Assembly: GCA_010672785.1 (NCBI GenBank)
Contig: JAAHFX010000006.1
Location: forward strand, 125,574 to 189,573
DNA: 64,000 nucleotides
Direction of reading: 5' to 3'
Source of the DNA: Sphaerospermopsis sp. SIO1G1
GTDB taxonomy: Bacteria; Cyanobacteriota; Cyanobacteriia; Cyanobacteriales; Nostocaceae
Part shown: piece after piece, positions 1 through 8,554 of the stretch
Numbering within the stretch: position 1 is the first letter of the stretch
Layout of the letters: each line of letters begins with the position of its first letter
The notes under the pieces: generated by a model
What the model saw: the letters and a program-made list of their open reading frames with translations, nothing else
Database searches by the model: none
What the model was told of the DNA's origin: nothing
Made by a program: the position numbers and the translations under genes

Positions 1-921
1 AGTCCAAGGTACAGCACCAGGCATATTGGGTACACCATAATGTACCACACCTTCATCAACATAAACAGGATTAGTATGAGAAGTGGGATAAAGAGTTTCC
101 ACACACCCACCTTGATCCACTGCTACATCCACAATTACAGAACCAGGACGCATCTTTTTCACCAAGTCACGGGATACTAAAGTGGGAGCTTTCCTTCCAG
201 GAATTAACACTGCACCAATAACTAAATCAGCATTAATCACAGCAGTTTCAATATGTGCTGAATTACTGTAAATTAGATTTACCCGTGAACCAAATAAAGT
301 TTCTAAATAAGATAACCGTTCCACATTCACATCTAAAATCTGTACATCAGCACCCATACCCACAGCAATTTTCGCCGCTTCTGTACCAACAACACCACCA
401 CCTAAAATCACTACCTTACCAGGTTGAACACCAGGTACACCTCCCAGAAGTACACCCCTACCCCCTTGCTGTCGTTCCAAAAATCTAGCCCCAAACTGTA
501 CAGCTAATTTACCAGCAATGATACTCATTGGTGTTAGTAAAGGTAGCCGATTTACACCAGCTTGTTCTACTGTTTCATAGGCGATCGCACAAGTTCCTGC
601 TCTCATCAAAGATTCCGTTAACTCCCGAGCAGCCGCTAGGTGTAAATAGGTAAATAATAGTTGATTCTTTTGTAAAAATTTGTACTCTGTTTTTAATGGT
701 TCTTTAACTTTCACAACCATTTCTTGCGCCCAAGCCGTTTCTGCATCAACAATTTTTGCTCCTACTTCTTGGTAATCATCATCAGTAAAACCCGCACCAT
801 TACCAGCTAAATTTTCTACAAAAACACTATGACCAGCTTCTTTTAGAACTCGGACACTAGAAGGACTTAAACCCACCCGAAATTCTTGATCTTTAGTTTC
901 TTTAGGTACACCAATTTTCAT
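1..921 (-). CDS. ald: Alanine dehydrogenase (3' end outside window)
   Basis: NAD-dependent alanine dehydrogenase, interconverting alanine with pyruvate and ammonia; in heterocystous cyanobacteria it is linked to nitrogen assimilation and alanine catabolism. Translating the minus strand from the ATG at 921 gives an open frame of 307 codons to the window edge. It starts MKIGVPKETKDQEFRVGLSP, the conserved N-terminus with the pyruvate-binding region. The nucleotide-binding segment VVILGGGVVGTEAAKIAVGM and the segment AVDQGGCVETLYPTSHTNP are also visible. Family members are about 360 residues long, so roughly 50 C-terminal residues lie beyond base 1. The part seen has no frameshift. A heptamer tandem repeat lies just upstream of the start. 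Confidence 0.96.
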   Translation of the reverse strand, partial: MKIGVPKETKDQEFRVGLSPSSVRVLKEAGHSVFVENLAGNGAGFTDDDYQEVGAKIVDAETAWAQEMVVKVKEPLKTEYKFLQKNQLLFTYLHLAAARELTESLMRAGTCAIAYETVEQAGVNRLPLLTPMSIIAGKLAVQFGARFLERQQGGRGVLLGGVPGVQPGKVVILGGGVVGTEAAKIAVGMGADVQILDVNVERLSYLETLFGSRVNLIYSNSAHIETAVINADLVIGAVLIPGRKAPTLVSRDLVKKMRPGSVIVDVAVDQGGCVETLYPTSHTNPVYVDEGVVHYGVPNMPGAVPWT

Positions 922-1312
922 TTTATCTATAACCTCATAAAAAATATTCAATCGTTTTGACGGCAGGGTACAGTTATCAGTTAGCAGTTATCAGTTATCT
1001 GTTATCAGTTAGCAGTTAGCAGTTAGCAGTTAGCAGTTATCTGTTATCAGTTAATAGAGTGCAGTATTTATGCCACCATGTCCGTATTCAATTATTCAAA
1101 ATCGCAAAATTAACAAAAACCCCTCCCTTGACGAATTACCCACAATTCTTAAAATAGATAAATAAACATTAAAAAATGTAAAGATAAGGTCAGTAACCAC
1201 AATTAGAGACCTAATCACTATTTCAAATCAGAAACTTACAACAGATCACAAAAAACTGAAATAACTAAGTTTCATTTACCAAGCAACAACAAAAAGAGAG
1301 GAATTACTGATT
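922..1312. other. Intergenic region between ald and the Hli gene
   Basis: This region divides two divergently read genes, ald (minus) and the Hli gene (plus), so both promoters should lie here. It contains the heptamer tandem repeat at 970-1054. The remainder is A+T-rich, and I could not pick a convincing -35/-10 pair or operator. Confidence 0.6.
970..1054. repeat. Heptanucleotide tandem repeat (STRR, CAGTTAT/CAGTTAG type)
   Basis: A run of 7-bp units CAGTTAT, CAGTTAG and CTGTTAT repeated about twelve times. The same unit, in either orientation, recurs near 10454, 19350, 21338, 24779, 28975 and 44940. Such short tandemly repeated repetitive sequences are known from heterocystous cyanobacteria. 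Confidence 0.9.
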
Positions 1313-1483
1313 ATGGCAGAACCACAACCAACCGTCACACCCAAGCTGGAAGAACCAAAATTCGGATTTAACGAATATGCTGAACGTTTAAATGGTCGTG
1401 CAGCAATGATAGGCTTTATACTAATGGTCGTGATTGAATATGTCACTAATCAAGGCGTACTTGCTTGGTTAGGTTTGAAATAG
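1313..1483 (+). CDS. High-light-inducible protein (Hli/Scp family, one-helix)
   Basis: A 56-residue chlorophyll a/b-binding-like protein of the Hli/SCP family, expected in the thylakoid membrane, where such proteins bind chlorophyll and carotenoid and protect photosystem II and chlorophyll synthesis under stress. The motif EYAERLNGRAAMIGFILMVV (about residues 21-40) is the family signature: Glu, Asn and Arg are the chlorophyll-binding and helix-pairing residues, followed by the single transmembrane helix. The ATG at 1313 follows an AGAGAGGA ribosome binding site at 1295-1302. The length matches the family. It stands alone and is divergent from ald. The identification is firm; which Hli paralogue it is cannot be decided here. 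Confidence 0.93.
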   Translation: MAEPQPTVTPKLEEPKFGFNEYAERLNGRAAMIGFILMVVIEYVTNQGVLAWLGLK

Positions 1484-1984
1484 TCGAAAATATCAACCCC
1501 AAAATAAAAATAAAACCTAAAGAAGCCAGTTAGAACCCCTAGCTGGTTTCAAGTTACCAGATAGGACTTGCTGAATAAATCAGGACTTACGCAAAACATC
1601 CCTCAAACCCTCATTCCTCTGTGTTCTCTGTGCCTGGAGTGGTTAGTTTATTCCATAGCTTGTGCGTAAGTCCTATAAATGTCAAACCTTGATAGGTAAA
1701 AATTCTTTCCTTACCAACTCTTGAAGCTGTTCCCTATTACCTGTTCCCCGTTCCCTAGTGTCCACAAATCACGTTTTCCTGCCAACCCCAGATAGACTTC
1801 AACCGAAAACACATTAACGGGTATACAGTATACAAAATGGTGAATTACCACACCTGCAAAATAAAAATAGAGAACTATAATATGAAATGCCTTAATAGCC
1901 GCCAAATCAAAATAATAGTGAAAATTGCGCTATTCTGGGTAAATTTACAATAAAAGTTAAGTTAACGGAAACTCATAAGCTGTG
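1484..1984. other. Intergenic region with MITE-like element and heptamer repeats
   Basis: No convincing gene. It holds the inverted-repeat element at 1582-1674, followed at about 1735-1757 by a short run of the GTTCCCT heptamer. A minus-strand frame at 1711-1905 is open, but it crosses this repeat and has no recognisable domain. Confidence 0.6.
1582..1674. mobile_element. MITE-like element, family A (AGGACTTACGCA ends)
   Basis: Terminal inverted repeats AGGACTTACGCA and TGCGTAAGTCCT bound about 93 bp with no coding capacity. Related copies in the window lie at 5429-5554, 16829-16919, 26340-26430, 44716-44838, 44840-44935, 50237-50328 and 61592-61709. The interiors differ between copies, which fits non-autonomous elements sharing transposase-recognised ends. 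No cognate transposase gene is present here. Confidence 0.8.
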
Positions 1985-2278
1985 ATGAACGCTGTATTAC
2001 CTCGTTTTTTAAAGTCAGCCTACCGCAAAGAACCCATCATCACCACCTTGATTACAATCGGTATAGTGGATGCTTTCATCGGTGGGTTTGATGATAGCTG
2101 GACATTATTTACCTTTGGACTAGGAACAACAGGAGTAGCTCTATTTTTAAAACTTTTGCGGATGCAGCAAGAACCCCCCATTCCAGAAGAAACGGTAGTT
2201 CAACATTACCTACCACCTCAACCTTCCAGCCAGCCTCTACCAATTATTACAGTCTCTAAGAAAAAACCACGTCCATAG
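1985..2278 (+). CDS. Small membrane protein of unknown function
   Basis: A 97-residue protein I do not recognise. Residues of about 18-60 contain two hydrophobic stretches (TLITIGIVDAFIGGF and LFTFGLGTTGVALFLKLL) that look like a membrane hairpin. A proline- and glutamine-rich tail follows and ends in basic residues (KKKPRP), probably cytoplasmic. I start it at the ATG at 1985; a GTG lies just before it at 1982. It precedes the WD40 gene by about 75 bp on the same strand and could share its transcript. Its composition is that of a real protein, but no function can be assigned. Confidence 0.7.
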   Translation: MNAVLPRFLKSAYRKEPIITTLITIGIVDAFIGGFDDSWTLFTFGLGTTGVALFLKLLRMQQEPPIPEETVVQHYLPPQPSSQPLPIITVSKKKPRP

Positions 2279-2353
2279 CAGAAACTATATCGTGGTAATT
2301 CCAGTCAAAATCGAAAGGTGAATAGCTAGTTAGTGTATTAAACAACTGTGATA

Positions 2354-3391
2354 ATGTCTAAACAAAGATGGGCGATTCTAGTAGCAGTGATTTGTTCTGT
2401 AACAACAGCACATAACACTTATAACAACACTGCTCAGGCAGCTGATGAAATCGAAATCAATACATCAGAAAACAGAAGTTTTACCCAACCCCAACTACTT
2501 CGCACCATCAAAGGACACACAGGAACAGTCAAATCACTGAACTTTACCCCCAACGGTAAAATACTAGTCAGTGGGGGTTCTCATAACGATCCAATTATCC
2601 ATTTTTGGGATCCTCAAAACGGCAAAAGATTAGCCACCATTAACAGAGCGCATCAAGGAGCTGTCAATTCCCTTTTAGTTTCTCCTGACAGCAAAACCTT
2701 AGTTAGCAGTGGTAGTGATTACAGAATCAACCTTTGGAATCTCAGAACTCTGGAGTTTAGCCGTGCATTTGATGGACATACCAGCCCAGTATTATCTTTA
2801 GTCACAACTCCTGACAGTAAAATTTTAGTCAGTGGTGGTATAGATGGGATTCGTTTATGGGACTTACAAAAACAACTACCACTAGCTACTCTAGTTCGCT
2901 ACGACAACATTATCCACACCCTAGCCATTAGTAGTGATGGACAAATCCTAGCCAGTGGAGATAACAAAGGTGTTATTAAACTGTGGGATTTACAATCTCG
3001 TCAATTGATCAAACAGTTAAAAGCCCACTCAGAGACCATTACCGATTTAGCCTTCATACCCAATAGTCAAACTATAGTTAGTTCTAGTCAAGATAAAACC
3101 ATTAAAATTTGGAACTTCAGCGACGGTGAACGAATCCAAACTCTCACAGGACACAATCAATCAGTTAATGCTATAGCAGTTCACCCTGATGGTCAAACTT
3201 TAGTAAGTGCAGCCCAAGATGGGATTAAAATATGGGATTTAACCACAGGTGAATTAAAAAATTTCATAGAAGGTAATGATAAATCAGTCAACGCATGGAC
3301 ACAACCCACCAAAGAGGTAGCTTTTAGTGAAGATGGCAAAATGCTTGCTAGTGGTGGAATAGATCAAAAAATTAATATTTGGAATTGGTGA
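2354..3391 (+). CDS. Exported WD40-repeat protein
   Basis: A 345-residue protein with an N-terminal signal peptide (hydrophobic AILVAVICSVTTA, likely cleaved after AQA near residue 30), followed by seven WD40 repeats. Repeat ends read HFWD, NLWN, RLWD, KLWD, KIWN, KIWD and NIWN, enough for one complete beta-propeller. WD40 propellers are protein-interaction scaffolds. The signal peptide puts this one in the periplasm or outside the cell, and no catalytic domain is attached. The ATG at 2354 is preferred to the in-frame GTG at 2348 because it leaves a normal signal peptide. The partner is unknown. Confidence 0.85.
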   Translation: MSKQRWAILVAVICSVTTAHNTYNNTAQAADEIEINTSENRSFTQPQLLRTIKGHTGTVKSLNFTPNGKILVSGGSHNDPIIHFWDPQNGKRLATINRAHQGAVNSLLVSPDSKTLVSSGSDYRINLWNLRTLEFSRAFDGHTSPVLSLVTTPDSKILVSGGIDGIRLWDLQKQLPLATLVRYDNIIHTLAISSDGQILASGDNKGVIKLWDLQSRQLIKQLKAHSETITDLAFIPNSQTIVSSSQDKTIKIWNFSDGERIQTLTGHNQSVNAIAVHPDGQTLVSAAQDGIKIWDLTTGELKNFIEGNDKSVNAWTQPTKEVAFSEDGKMLASGGIDQKINIWNW

Positions 3392-3437
3392 TTGGTGTTA
3401 GCTTGGGCTACAAATTCTTTTTGTGTCTGAAGGGAAC

Positions 3438-3480
3438 AGGGTGAAGGGTGCAGGGTGCAGGGTGCAGGGTGCAGGGAGCG
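3438..3480. repeat. Heptamer tandem repeat (GGGTGCA)
   Basis: Perfect or near-perfect 7-bp units GGGTGCA repeated about five times downstream of the WD40 gene. This is one of several different heptamer units in the window. Confidence 0.85.
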
Positions 3481-3505
3481 AGAGAATAAATTCTCTAATC
3501 AAAAA

Positions 3506-3533
3506 TCCCCGACTCTATATTAGAAATCGGGGA
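3506..3533. terminator. Stem-loop between convergent genes
   Basis: TCCCCGA (3506-3512) pairs with TCGGGGA (3527-3533) around a 14-nt loop. It lies between the ends of the WD40 gene and pgi, which converge. There is no strong T-tract on either side, so termination is plausible but unproven. Confidence 0.45.
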
Positions 3534-3569
3534 AGAAGTTGACCATTAATTCCAATGGATCATCATTTC

Positions 3570-5153
3570 TTAACTGAGGGAAACAGTTAAACTCGCTGGT
3601 TTACTTAAATCACCTGTGAGTATGACACCACGATTGTTAGCGTGTAAATGACGCAGAATTTTGTAAATTGATTCAACTTGTTCGGAAGCTCCAGCTTGAG
3701 CAGCAACTTCTACCAAAGAAAGGGCTTTTTTCTCTTTTTGGAGAACTGATAAAACCCGTTTTTGTAAATCTAAAATAGCTGCCGCTGCTTTTTTCCCAGC
3801 TTCTACACCTGGTTGGTGGTAAGCATTGATGTTTACCAAACTGGCATACAGACCTACTGCTCTTTCATACAATGCAATCAATGCACCGACTGTACGAGCA
3901 TTCACTTGCGGAATTGTGACAGTAATCGAATCACGGTTATTCTCGTACAAAGCTTGACGAGTTCCCAACAAGAAACCGGATAGGTAATCACCAGCAGTCA
4001 CACCAGGATCAACTTCTGGAGATGAAATTTGCCGATCTTCTAATACCTCAATTAAGGTGGCAAAGAAATTGGGTACACCTTCTCTTAATTGTTGTACATA
4101 AGCGTGTTGGTCAGTAGAACCTTTATTACCATAAACGGCAATACCTTGATATACGGTTTTACCTTCTAAATCTTTTTCTTTACCTAAAGATTCCATTACC
4201 AACTGCTGTAAGTAACGGCTAAATAATAACAAGCTATCTTTGTATGGTAAGACGACCATATCTTTTTCGCCTTTACCATTACCAGAGAAATACCAAGCTA
4301 GAGCTAATAAAGCCGCTGGATTATTTTTCAGGTTAGCTACGCGAGTAACGTCGTCCATTTCCTTTGCACCATCCAACATGGCACGGACATCAATACCTTG
4401 TAGTGCGGCTGGAACTAAACCCACGGAGGACATTTCTGATGTGCGTCCACCAACCCAATCGTACATGGGAAAAGTTGTTAACCAACCTTCGGATTGTGCG
4501 ACTTTATCTAAATTACTACCTGCACTGGTAATAGCAATTGCATATTTGCTAAAGTCTAGATTTTTAGCAGTATAGGCTTTTTTGACCTCGATCATGCCAT
4601 TACGAGGCTCTGGTGTACCCCCAGATTTAGAAATTACTAATACCAGTGTAGTGGCTAGGTTGTTGATATGGGAAAGAACCCGATCAATACCTGTGGGATC
4701 TGTGTTGTCTATAAAGTGAATGTTGAGGGGAGGAGAATCAGGAGCAAGGGCTTCTGCTACAAATTGAGGCCCTAAAGCTGAACCACCAATACCGATGGAG
4801 ATAATGTCGGTAAAGCGGCTTTCTTTGGGGGGATGAATCGCACCTGTTTGCACCTGATCCGCAAAAATTTCGATTTGTTCTAGGGTTTGAACAACTTCTG
4901 CTTTGAGTTCTGGAGTGGGTGCTAAGTCTGGATTCCGCAACCAGTAGTGTCCTACCATGCGATTTTCATCTGGATTGGCGATCGCTCCTTTTTCTAAAGC
5001 GGCCATGTCCGCAAATGCTTTCTCAAATTTTGACTGCAACGATTCTACGAAGGCGTTATCAAACCGCATCCGGCTGATATCTAGGTACAGTCCTAATCCC
5101 TCGTGGAAATATAACCAATCTTGGTATCGTTGCCAAAGTGCCTTAGCATCCAT
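3570..5153 (-). CDS. pgi: Glucose-6-phosphate isomerase
   Basis: Glucose-6-phosphate isomerase, 527 residues, interconverting glucose-6-phosphate and fructose-6-phosphate in the cytoplasm. It links glycogen and sugar-phosphate pools with the Calvin and oxidative pentose phosphate routes. The signatures [20 protein letters not shown] (about 120-140), [16 protein letters not shown] (about 175-190) and [14 protein letters not shown] (about 235) match the phosphosugar-binding SIS folds of the family. The length is typical of the cyanobacterial enzyme, and the sequence is intact. Start is the ATG at 5153. It is transcribed alone, convergent with the WD40 gene. The plus-strand frames inside it are shadows. 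Confidence 0.97.
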   Translation of the reverse strand: MDAKALWQRYQDWLYFHEGLGLYLDISRMRFDNAFVESLQSKFEKAFADMAALEKGAIANPDENRMVGHYWLRNPDLAPTPELKAEVVQTLEQIEIFADQVQTGAIHPPKESRFTDIISIGIGGSALGPQFVAEALAPDSPPLNIHFIDNTDPTGIDRVLSHINNLATTLVLVISKSGGTPEPRNGMIEVKKAYTAKNLDFSKYAIAITSAGSNLDKVAQSEGWLTTFPMYDWVGGRTSEMSSVGLVPAALQGIDVRAMLDGAKEMDDVTRVANLKNNPAALLALAWYFSGNGKGEKDMVVLPYKDSLLLFSRYLQQLVMESLGKEKDLEGKTVYQGIAVYGNKGSTDQHAYVQQLREGVPNFFATLIEVLEDRQISSPEVDPGVTAGDYLSGFLLGTRQALYENNRDSITVTIPQVNARTVGALIALYERAVGLYASLVNINAYHQPGVEAGKKAAAAILDLQKRVLSVLQKEKKALSLVEVAAQAGASEQVESIYKILRHLHANNRGVILTGDLSKPASLTVSLS

Positions 5154-5632
5154 AAGAGGGAATTCTCAAATATATTGGTCAAACTCCAGTTTAATGTATG
5201 GTTCTGGCGATCCCTGCTTTGTTCTATACAGTTTGTTATTAGGAAGCAAAAGTGATGGCTGGGTGGGGGGAACAAGAAGATGGAAACTAGGCAGGGTAAA
5301 GGGTGCAGGGAGAAAAAAATTGTTTTCAGGGGGTGACAGTGATTGAGTTAATTTATAAATATCAAACCTTTATAGGGAAAGAGTTTTAGCTATTGTCAGA
5401 ACTAAAAAAACTTGCACTTGAAATGAACAGGACTTACGCAACGAAGATTTGTCATTGCGACTGAAACGCAGTGTAGGGAAGCAATCCCAGGATTTTTGTG
5501 ATTACGTCACTGTCGCTCGTAATGACGCAGTAACGTTACTTTTGCGTAAGTCCTAATGAAAATAAAAATTTACCAACTTTCCAAAACTGTCACCTGTCAC
5601 CTGTTACCTGTCACCAACTCTTGGAGATCATG
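5154..5632. other. Intergenic region with repeats
   Basis: No gene is seen. It contains purine-rich tracts, the family A element at 5429-5554 and a CTGTCACCTGT repeat near 5588-5615. A plus-strand frame (4957-5346) runs in from pgi and is antisense to it. Confidence 0.6.
5429..5554. mobile_element. MITE-like element, family A
   Basis: Inverted termini AGGACTTACGCA and TGCGTAAGTCCT enclose about 126 bp. The interior (from CGAAGATTTGTCATTGCGAC onwards) is almost identical to the copy at 61592-61709, which suggests recent shared ancestry of these two copies. Confidence 0.85.
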
Positions 5633-5935
5633 TTAAATATCTGGCATAGGAACAACACGTAAAAATTTGACTAATTCACCTCGAATTTCTATACCTACTA
5701 AATACTTATCAATAGTAAAACGATAAAAAATACCTTCTGTATCTAATTTTCTCAGGCCTGGAAGGTCGCGTATATGCCATTTATGTTTTGTAAATTCAAG
5801 GAACACGAAATGATATACCCGCTGATATGCAACGGGTTCTAAACTTTTTAGGTCTACTAAAAAAGACCTGGCATAACGTACTTCTACTTCCAAATTCACT
5901 CTTTTAGGTCTCACTAATTTATGCTTATTGATCAC
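5633..5935 (-). CDS. RelE/ParE-like toxin (probable)
   Basis: A 100-residue basic protein resembling the RelE/ParE toxin fold. It has an N-terminal helix-rich half (YARSFLVDLKSLEPVAYQRV), followed by a strand-rich C-terminus with DLPGLRKLDTEGIFYRFTID and YLVGIEIRGELVKFLRVVP, where toxins of this fold carry their basic active face. It overlaps the stop of the upstream small gene by 4 bp (ATGA), the usual antitoxin-toxin coupling. RelE-type toxins cleave mRNA on ribosomes, while ParE-type toxins poison gyrase; which applies here cannot be told. The two-gene architecture supports the call more than any single motif does. Confidence 0.7.
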   Translation of the reverse strand: MINKHKLVRPKRVNLEVEVRYARSFLVDLKSLEPVAYQRVYHFVFLEFTKHKWHIRDLPGLRKLDTEGIFYRFTIDKYLVGIEIRGELVKFLRVVPMPDI

Positions 5936-6129
5936 ATAAACATTAATTGTCGAATCGCTTCTTCATGGTTGAGTATGTCCCACGGTTGTTGTGATGATTT
6001 TACTTCTTTGATGGAATTTAGCATGAAATAATCAAAATGCAGTGCTTGGAGAAGTTTCCAAACTCTTACTAGTTCTTCATCTGATATCTGATCAATAAGA
6101 TGGTGTGTTCTGATTCTCAATAAATTCAT
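5932..6129 (-). CDS. Putative antitoxin, partner of RelE-like toxin
   Basis: A 65-residue protein starting MNLLRIRTHHLIDQISDEEL. The pattern of a short helix, then ISDEELVRVWKLLQAL, then a charged C-terminus resembles small cyanobacterial antitoxins placed before RelE-like toxins. I use the ATG at 6129; an in-frame TTG at 6165 would add 12 residues but has no better ribosome binding site. Its end overlaps the toxin start by 4 bp, so the pair is translationally coupled. The family assignment is by context. Confidence 0.6.
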   Translation of the reverse strand: MNLLRIRTHHLIDQISDEELVRVWKLLQALHFDYFMLNSIKEVKSSQQPWDILNHEEAIRQLMFM

Positions 6130-6235
6130 TAGCAGTTGGAAAATTGTATAGTTAACATTACCCAAGGTACACTAAAATTTATGACTTTGTATTCCAGAAA
6201 ATTTAGTCAATAATGATCACAATTGATAACTGACT

Positions 6236-7351
6236 ATGATTGAATATCTGATTTTTCTTTCTGTTTCTGCTGCTACCTTTGCCCTATTTGCACTGGGGCT
6301 AAATTTACAATGGGGTTTTACTGGTTTGATTAATTTCGGCCATGTTGCTTTTATGACTTTGGGCGCGTACACTACTGTTTTACTGACGTTAAAAGGTGTA
6401 CCTTTGCTATTTTCTACTGCTATAGGTGTGGTTGTGGCAGCTTTATTGGGTTTGGTAATTGGTTTTGCTACTTTGCGGCTACGGGAAGATTATTTAGGCA
6501 TTGTTACTATTGGCACGGGTGAATTAATTCGATTAGTTATAAATAACCAAGAATTACCTGTAGGCGATCGCTGGGTTTCTGGTGCTTTTGGTGTCCAGAA
6601 TTATGCAATTCCTTTTAGTTCTACACCCAATTTATTCTTCCAATTTTTGATGATTGGTGTGCTTAATTTACTGACATTTATAACTTTATTTTCTTTATGG
6701 CGTTGGGTGAAAACTGCTCAAACTTCTGCCAATGTTGCTCTCAAAAAAGAATTCCTTCTTCGTGCAGTAATTGGTATTATTTTAGGTTTATTATCTATAG
6801 CTATTGATATTTCTGGCACAGTAGAACTTTATAACTATAATTCCAAAGCTGGTTTAATGCTGCTGGCTTTGTTAGTTTTAGCTTTCGTATTTTGGCGGTT
6901 AGAATTTTTAGTCAAATCACCTTGGGGTCGTGTTCTCAAAAGTATTCGTGAAGATGAAGAAGTACCTAAAGCTTTAGGAAAAAATGTTTTTTGGTATAAG
7001 CTACAATCATTAATGTTAGGTGGTGCGATCGCTGGTATTGCTGGTGCTTTATTTGCGTGGCAACTTAGCACTGTCTATCCCGATAATTTTCAACCACAAT
7101 TAACTTTTGATGGTTGGATTATGATAATTCTGGGCGGTTCTGGTAATAACATTGGTGCAATTCTAGGTTCAGTTATTTATTATGCTTATGATGCTCTAAC
7201 TAGAGAATTTTTGCCAAAAGTTATTCCTTTGGATACAGAAAGGGTTGGTGCTTTTAGAATTATGTTTATTGGTCTAATTCTGATGGTACTAATGATTTGG
7301 AGACCTCAAGGTATTCTGGGTAAGAAAGAAGAACTTACTTTGGGTAAATAG
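6236..7351 (+). CDS. natC: Neutral amino-acid ABC transporter permease, LivM-like (NatC)
   Basis: A 371-residue integral membrane permease of the LivM family, the inner-membrane channel of an ABC importer for neutral and branched-chain amino acids. The N-terminus shows LGLNLQWGFTGLINFGHVAF, and residues of about 75-95 contain ATLRLREDYLGIVTIGTGEL, both typical of LivM. The coupling-helix region SPWGRVLKSIREDEEVPKAL (about 229-248) contacts the ATPase. Hydrophobic segments cover the rest. The ATPase gene natA follows about 175 bp downstream. In Anabaena the NatC and NatA genes of the N-I system are neighbours, which is why I use these symbols. The binding protein and the second permease are not in this window. 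Confidence 0.88.
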   Translation: MIEYLIFLSVSAATFALFALGLNLQWGFTGLINFGHVAFMTLGAYTTVLLTLKGVPLLFSTAIGVVVAALLGLVIGFATLRLREDYLGIVTIGTGELIRLVINNQELPVGDRWVSGAFGVQNYAIPFSSTPNLFFQFLMIGVLNLLTFITLFSLWRWVKTAQTSANVALKKEFLLRAVIGIILGLLSIAIDISGTVELYNYNSKAGLMLLALLVLAFVFWRLEFLVKSPWGRVLKSIREDEEVPKALGKNVFWYKLQSLMLGGAIAGIAGALFAWQLSTVYPDNFQPQLTFDGWIMIILGGSGNNIGAILGSVIYYAYDALTREFLPKVIPLDTERVGAFRIMFIGLILMVLMIWRPQGILGKKEELTLGK

Positions 7352-7527
7352 TAGATATTTGTAGGAAATAATAGATGAGTTAGGGAGTTGATTTTTTGGC
7401 GGGTAGTGATTTTAAACTACAGGATGTGGTGAAGAACTTTAGCTTGATAATTGATGAAAAAGCTGATTTTTTTAACAAAGATATAATTGATATGGTAATT
7501 TGAACGTAAGTTGAATATAAAAATATC

Positions 7528-8313
7528 ATGGTAAATAATATTGAATCACCACAGTTACCACTCTTAGCAGCAAGTGGACTTTGTAAAAGTTTTGGTGGAA
7601 TCCACGCAGTTAAAAATGCCAATATCGAAGTTAAAAAAAGTAGTATTACTGGTTTAATCGGCCCTAACGGTGCTGGTAAAACAACCTTATTTAATTTACT
7701 CTCTAACTTTATCCGTCCAGATCAAGGAAAAGTCATTTTTGATGGTGAACCTATTCATAATTTACAACCTTTTCAAATTGCCCAACAAGGATTAATTCGT
7801 ACCTTCCAAGTAGCAAGAACTTTATCAAGATTATCTGTTTTAGAAAATATACTGTTAGCAGCGCAAAAGCAAACAGGTGAAAACTTTTGGCAAGTTCAAT
7901 TTCAACATCATCTAGTTGTACAGGAAGAAAAAGAACTCAAAGAAAGAGCAATGTTGATTTTAGAATCTGTAGGATTGGAAAAAAAAGCCAATGACTACGC
8001 TGGTGGTTTGTCTGGTGGACAGCGTAAACTCTTAGAAATGGGTAGAGCTTTAATGACTAATCCTAAATTAATCTTGTTAGATGAACCCGCTGCTGGTGTG
8101 AACCCTCGTTTAATTGATGATATTTGCGATCGCATTATTACCTGGAATCAGCAAGATGGTTTAACTTTTTTAATTATTGAACACAATATGGATGTAATTA
8201 TGTCTTTATGTAATCAAGTTTGGGTATTAGCTGAAGGACAAAATCTAGCTGCTGGTACTCCTACAGAAATTCAAAATAATACCCAAGTTTTGGAAGCTTA
8301 TTTGGGTCAGTAA
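7528..8313 (+). CDS. natA: Neutral amino-acid ABC transporter ATPase, LivG-like (NatA)
   Basis: A 261-residue ABC ATPase that powers import through NatC-type permeases at the cytoplasmic face. Walker A GPNGAGKTT (about 47-55), signature LSGGQRKLLEMGRALM (about 158-173), Walker B LILLDEPAAGVNP (about 178-190) and the switch histidine in IIEHNMDVI are all intact. The AAGVNP extension after Walker B is characteristic of LivG-type subunits. ATG at 7528. It follows natC on the same strand, and the 176-bp gap has no convincing gene (one antisense frame only). Confidence 0.9.
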   Translation: MVNNIESPQLPLLAASGLCKSFGGIHAVKNANIEVKKSSITGLIGPNGAGKTTLFNLLSNFIRPDQGKVIFDGEPIHNLQPFQIAQQGLIRTFQVARTLSRLSVLENILLAAQKQTGENFWQVQFQHHLVVQEEKELKERAMLILESVGLEKKANDYAGGLSGGQRKLLEMGRALMTNPKLILLDEPAAGVNPRLIDDICDRIITWNQQDGLTFLIIEHNMDVIMSLCNQVWVLAEGQNLAAGTPTEIQNNTQVLEAYLGQ

Positions 8314-8339
8314 TTAGGGTTTGTAGCAAAAAGTGATCT

Positions 8340-8378
8340 GTGGAGATTAGGGAACAGGGAACAGAGAACAGGGAACAG
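8340..8378. repeat. Heptamer tandem repeat (GGGAACA)
   Basis: Units of GGGAACA/GAGAACA follow the natA stop codon. The same heptamer in either orientation recurs at about 11876-11924, 22798-22856, 26225-26245, 41468-41492 and 49859-49895. Confidence 0.8.
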
Positions 8379-8525
8379 TTTCAAGAGTTGCTAAGGAAAG
8401 AATTTTTACCGAAAGTGCAAGGTTATCAAACACTTATCCCCATAACTCTTGCACTTTTTTAAATGTAAATTGCCTAAAGTCCTTTACTGGCAATGTTTTC
8501 ACATTTATTCAGCCAGTTCTAATTA
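8377..8525. repeat. Dispersed repeat, family E (GTGCAAG stem)
   Basis: About 150 bp with an internal inverted pair AAAGTGCAAG and CTTGCACTTT. Related copies are at 11926-12060 and 51213-51325; all include the GTGCAAG arms, and two of the three also share the sequence around CACTTATaCCCATA. No coding capacity. Probably a non-autonomous mobile or REP-like element. Confidence 0.65.
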
Positions 8526-8554
8526 GAACTTGAAAAAATCTAATCTGTATGAGT

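Noticed and set aside
1711..1905. 64-residue minus-strand open frame
   Set aside because: It crosses a GTTCCCT heptamer repeat, has no domain or ribosome binding site, and sits in a repeat-rich gap.
4240..4575. 111-residue open frame on the plus strand inside pgi
   Set aside because: It is entirely antisense to the well-conserved pgi gene and has no family-like sequence.
7380..7622. 80-residue minus-strand frame between natC and natA
   Set aside because: It overlaps the natA start region antisense and has no convincing start or homology.
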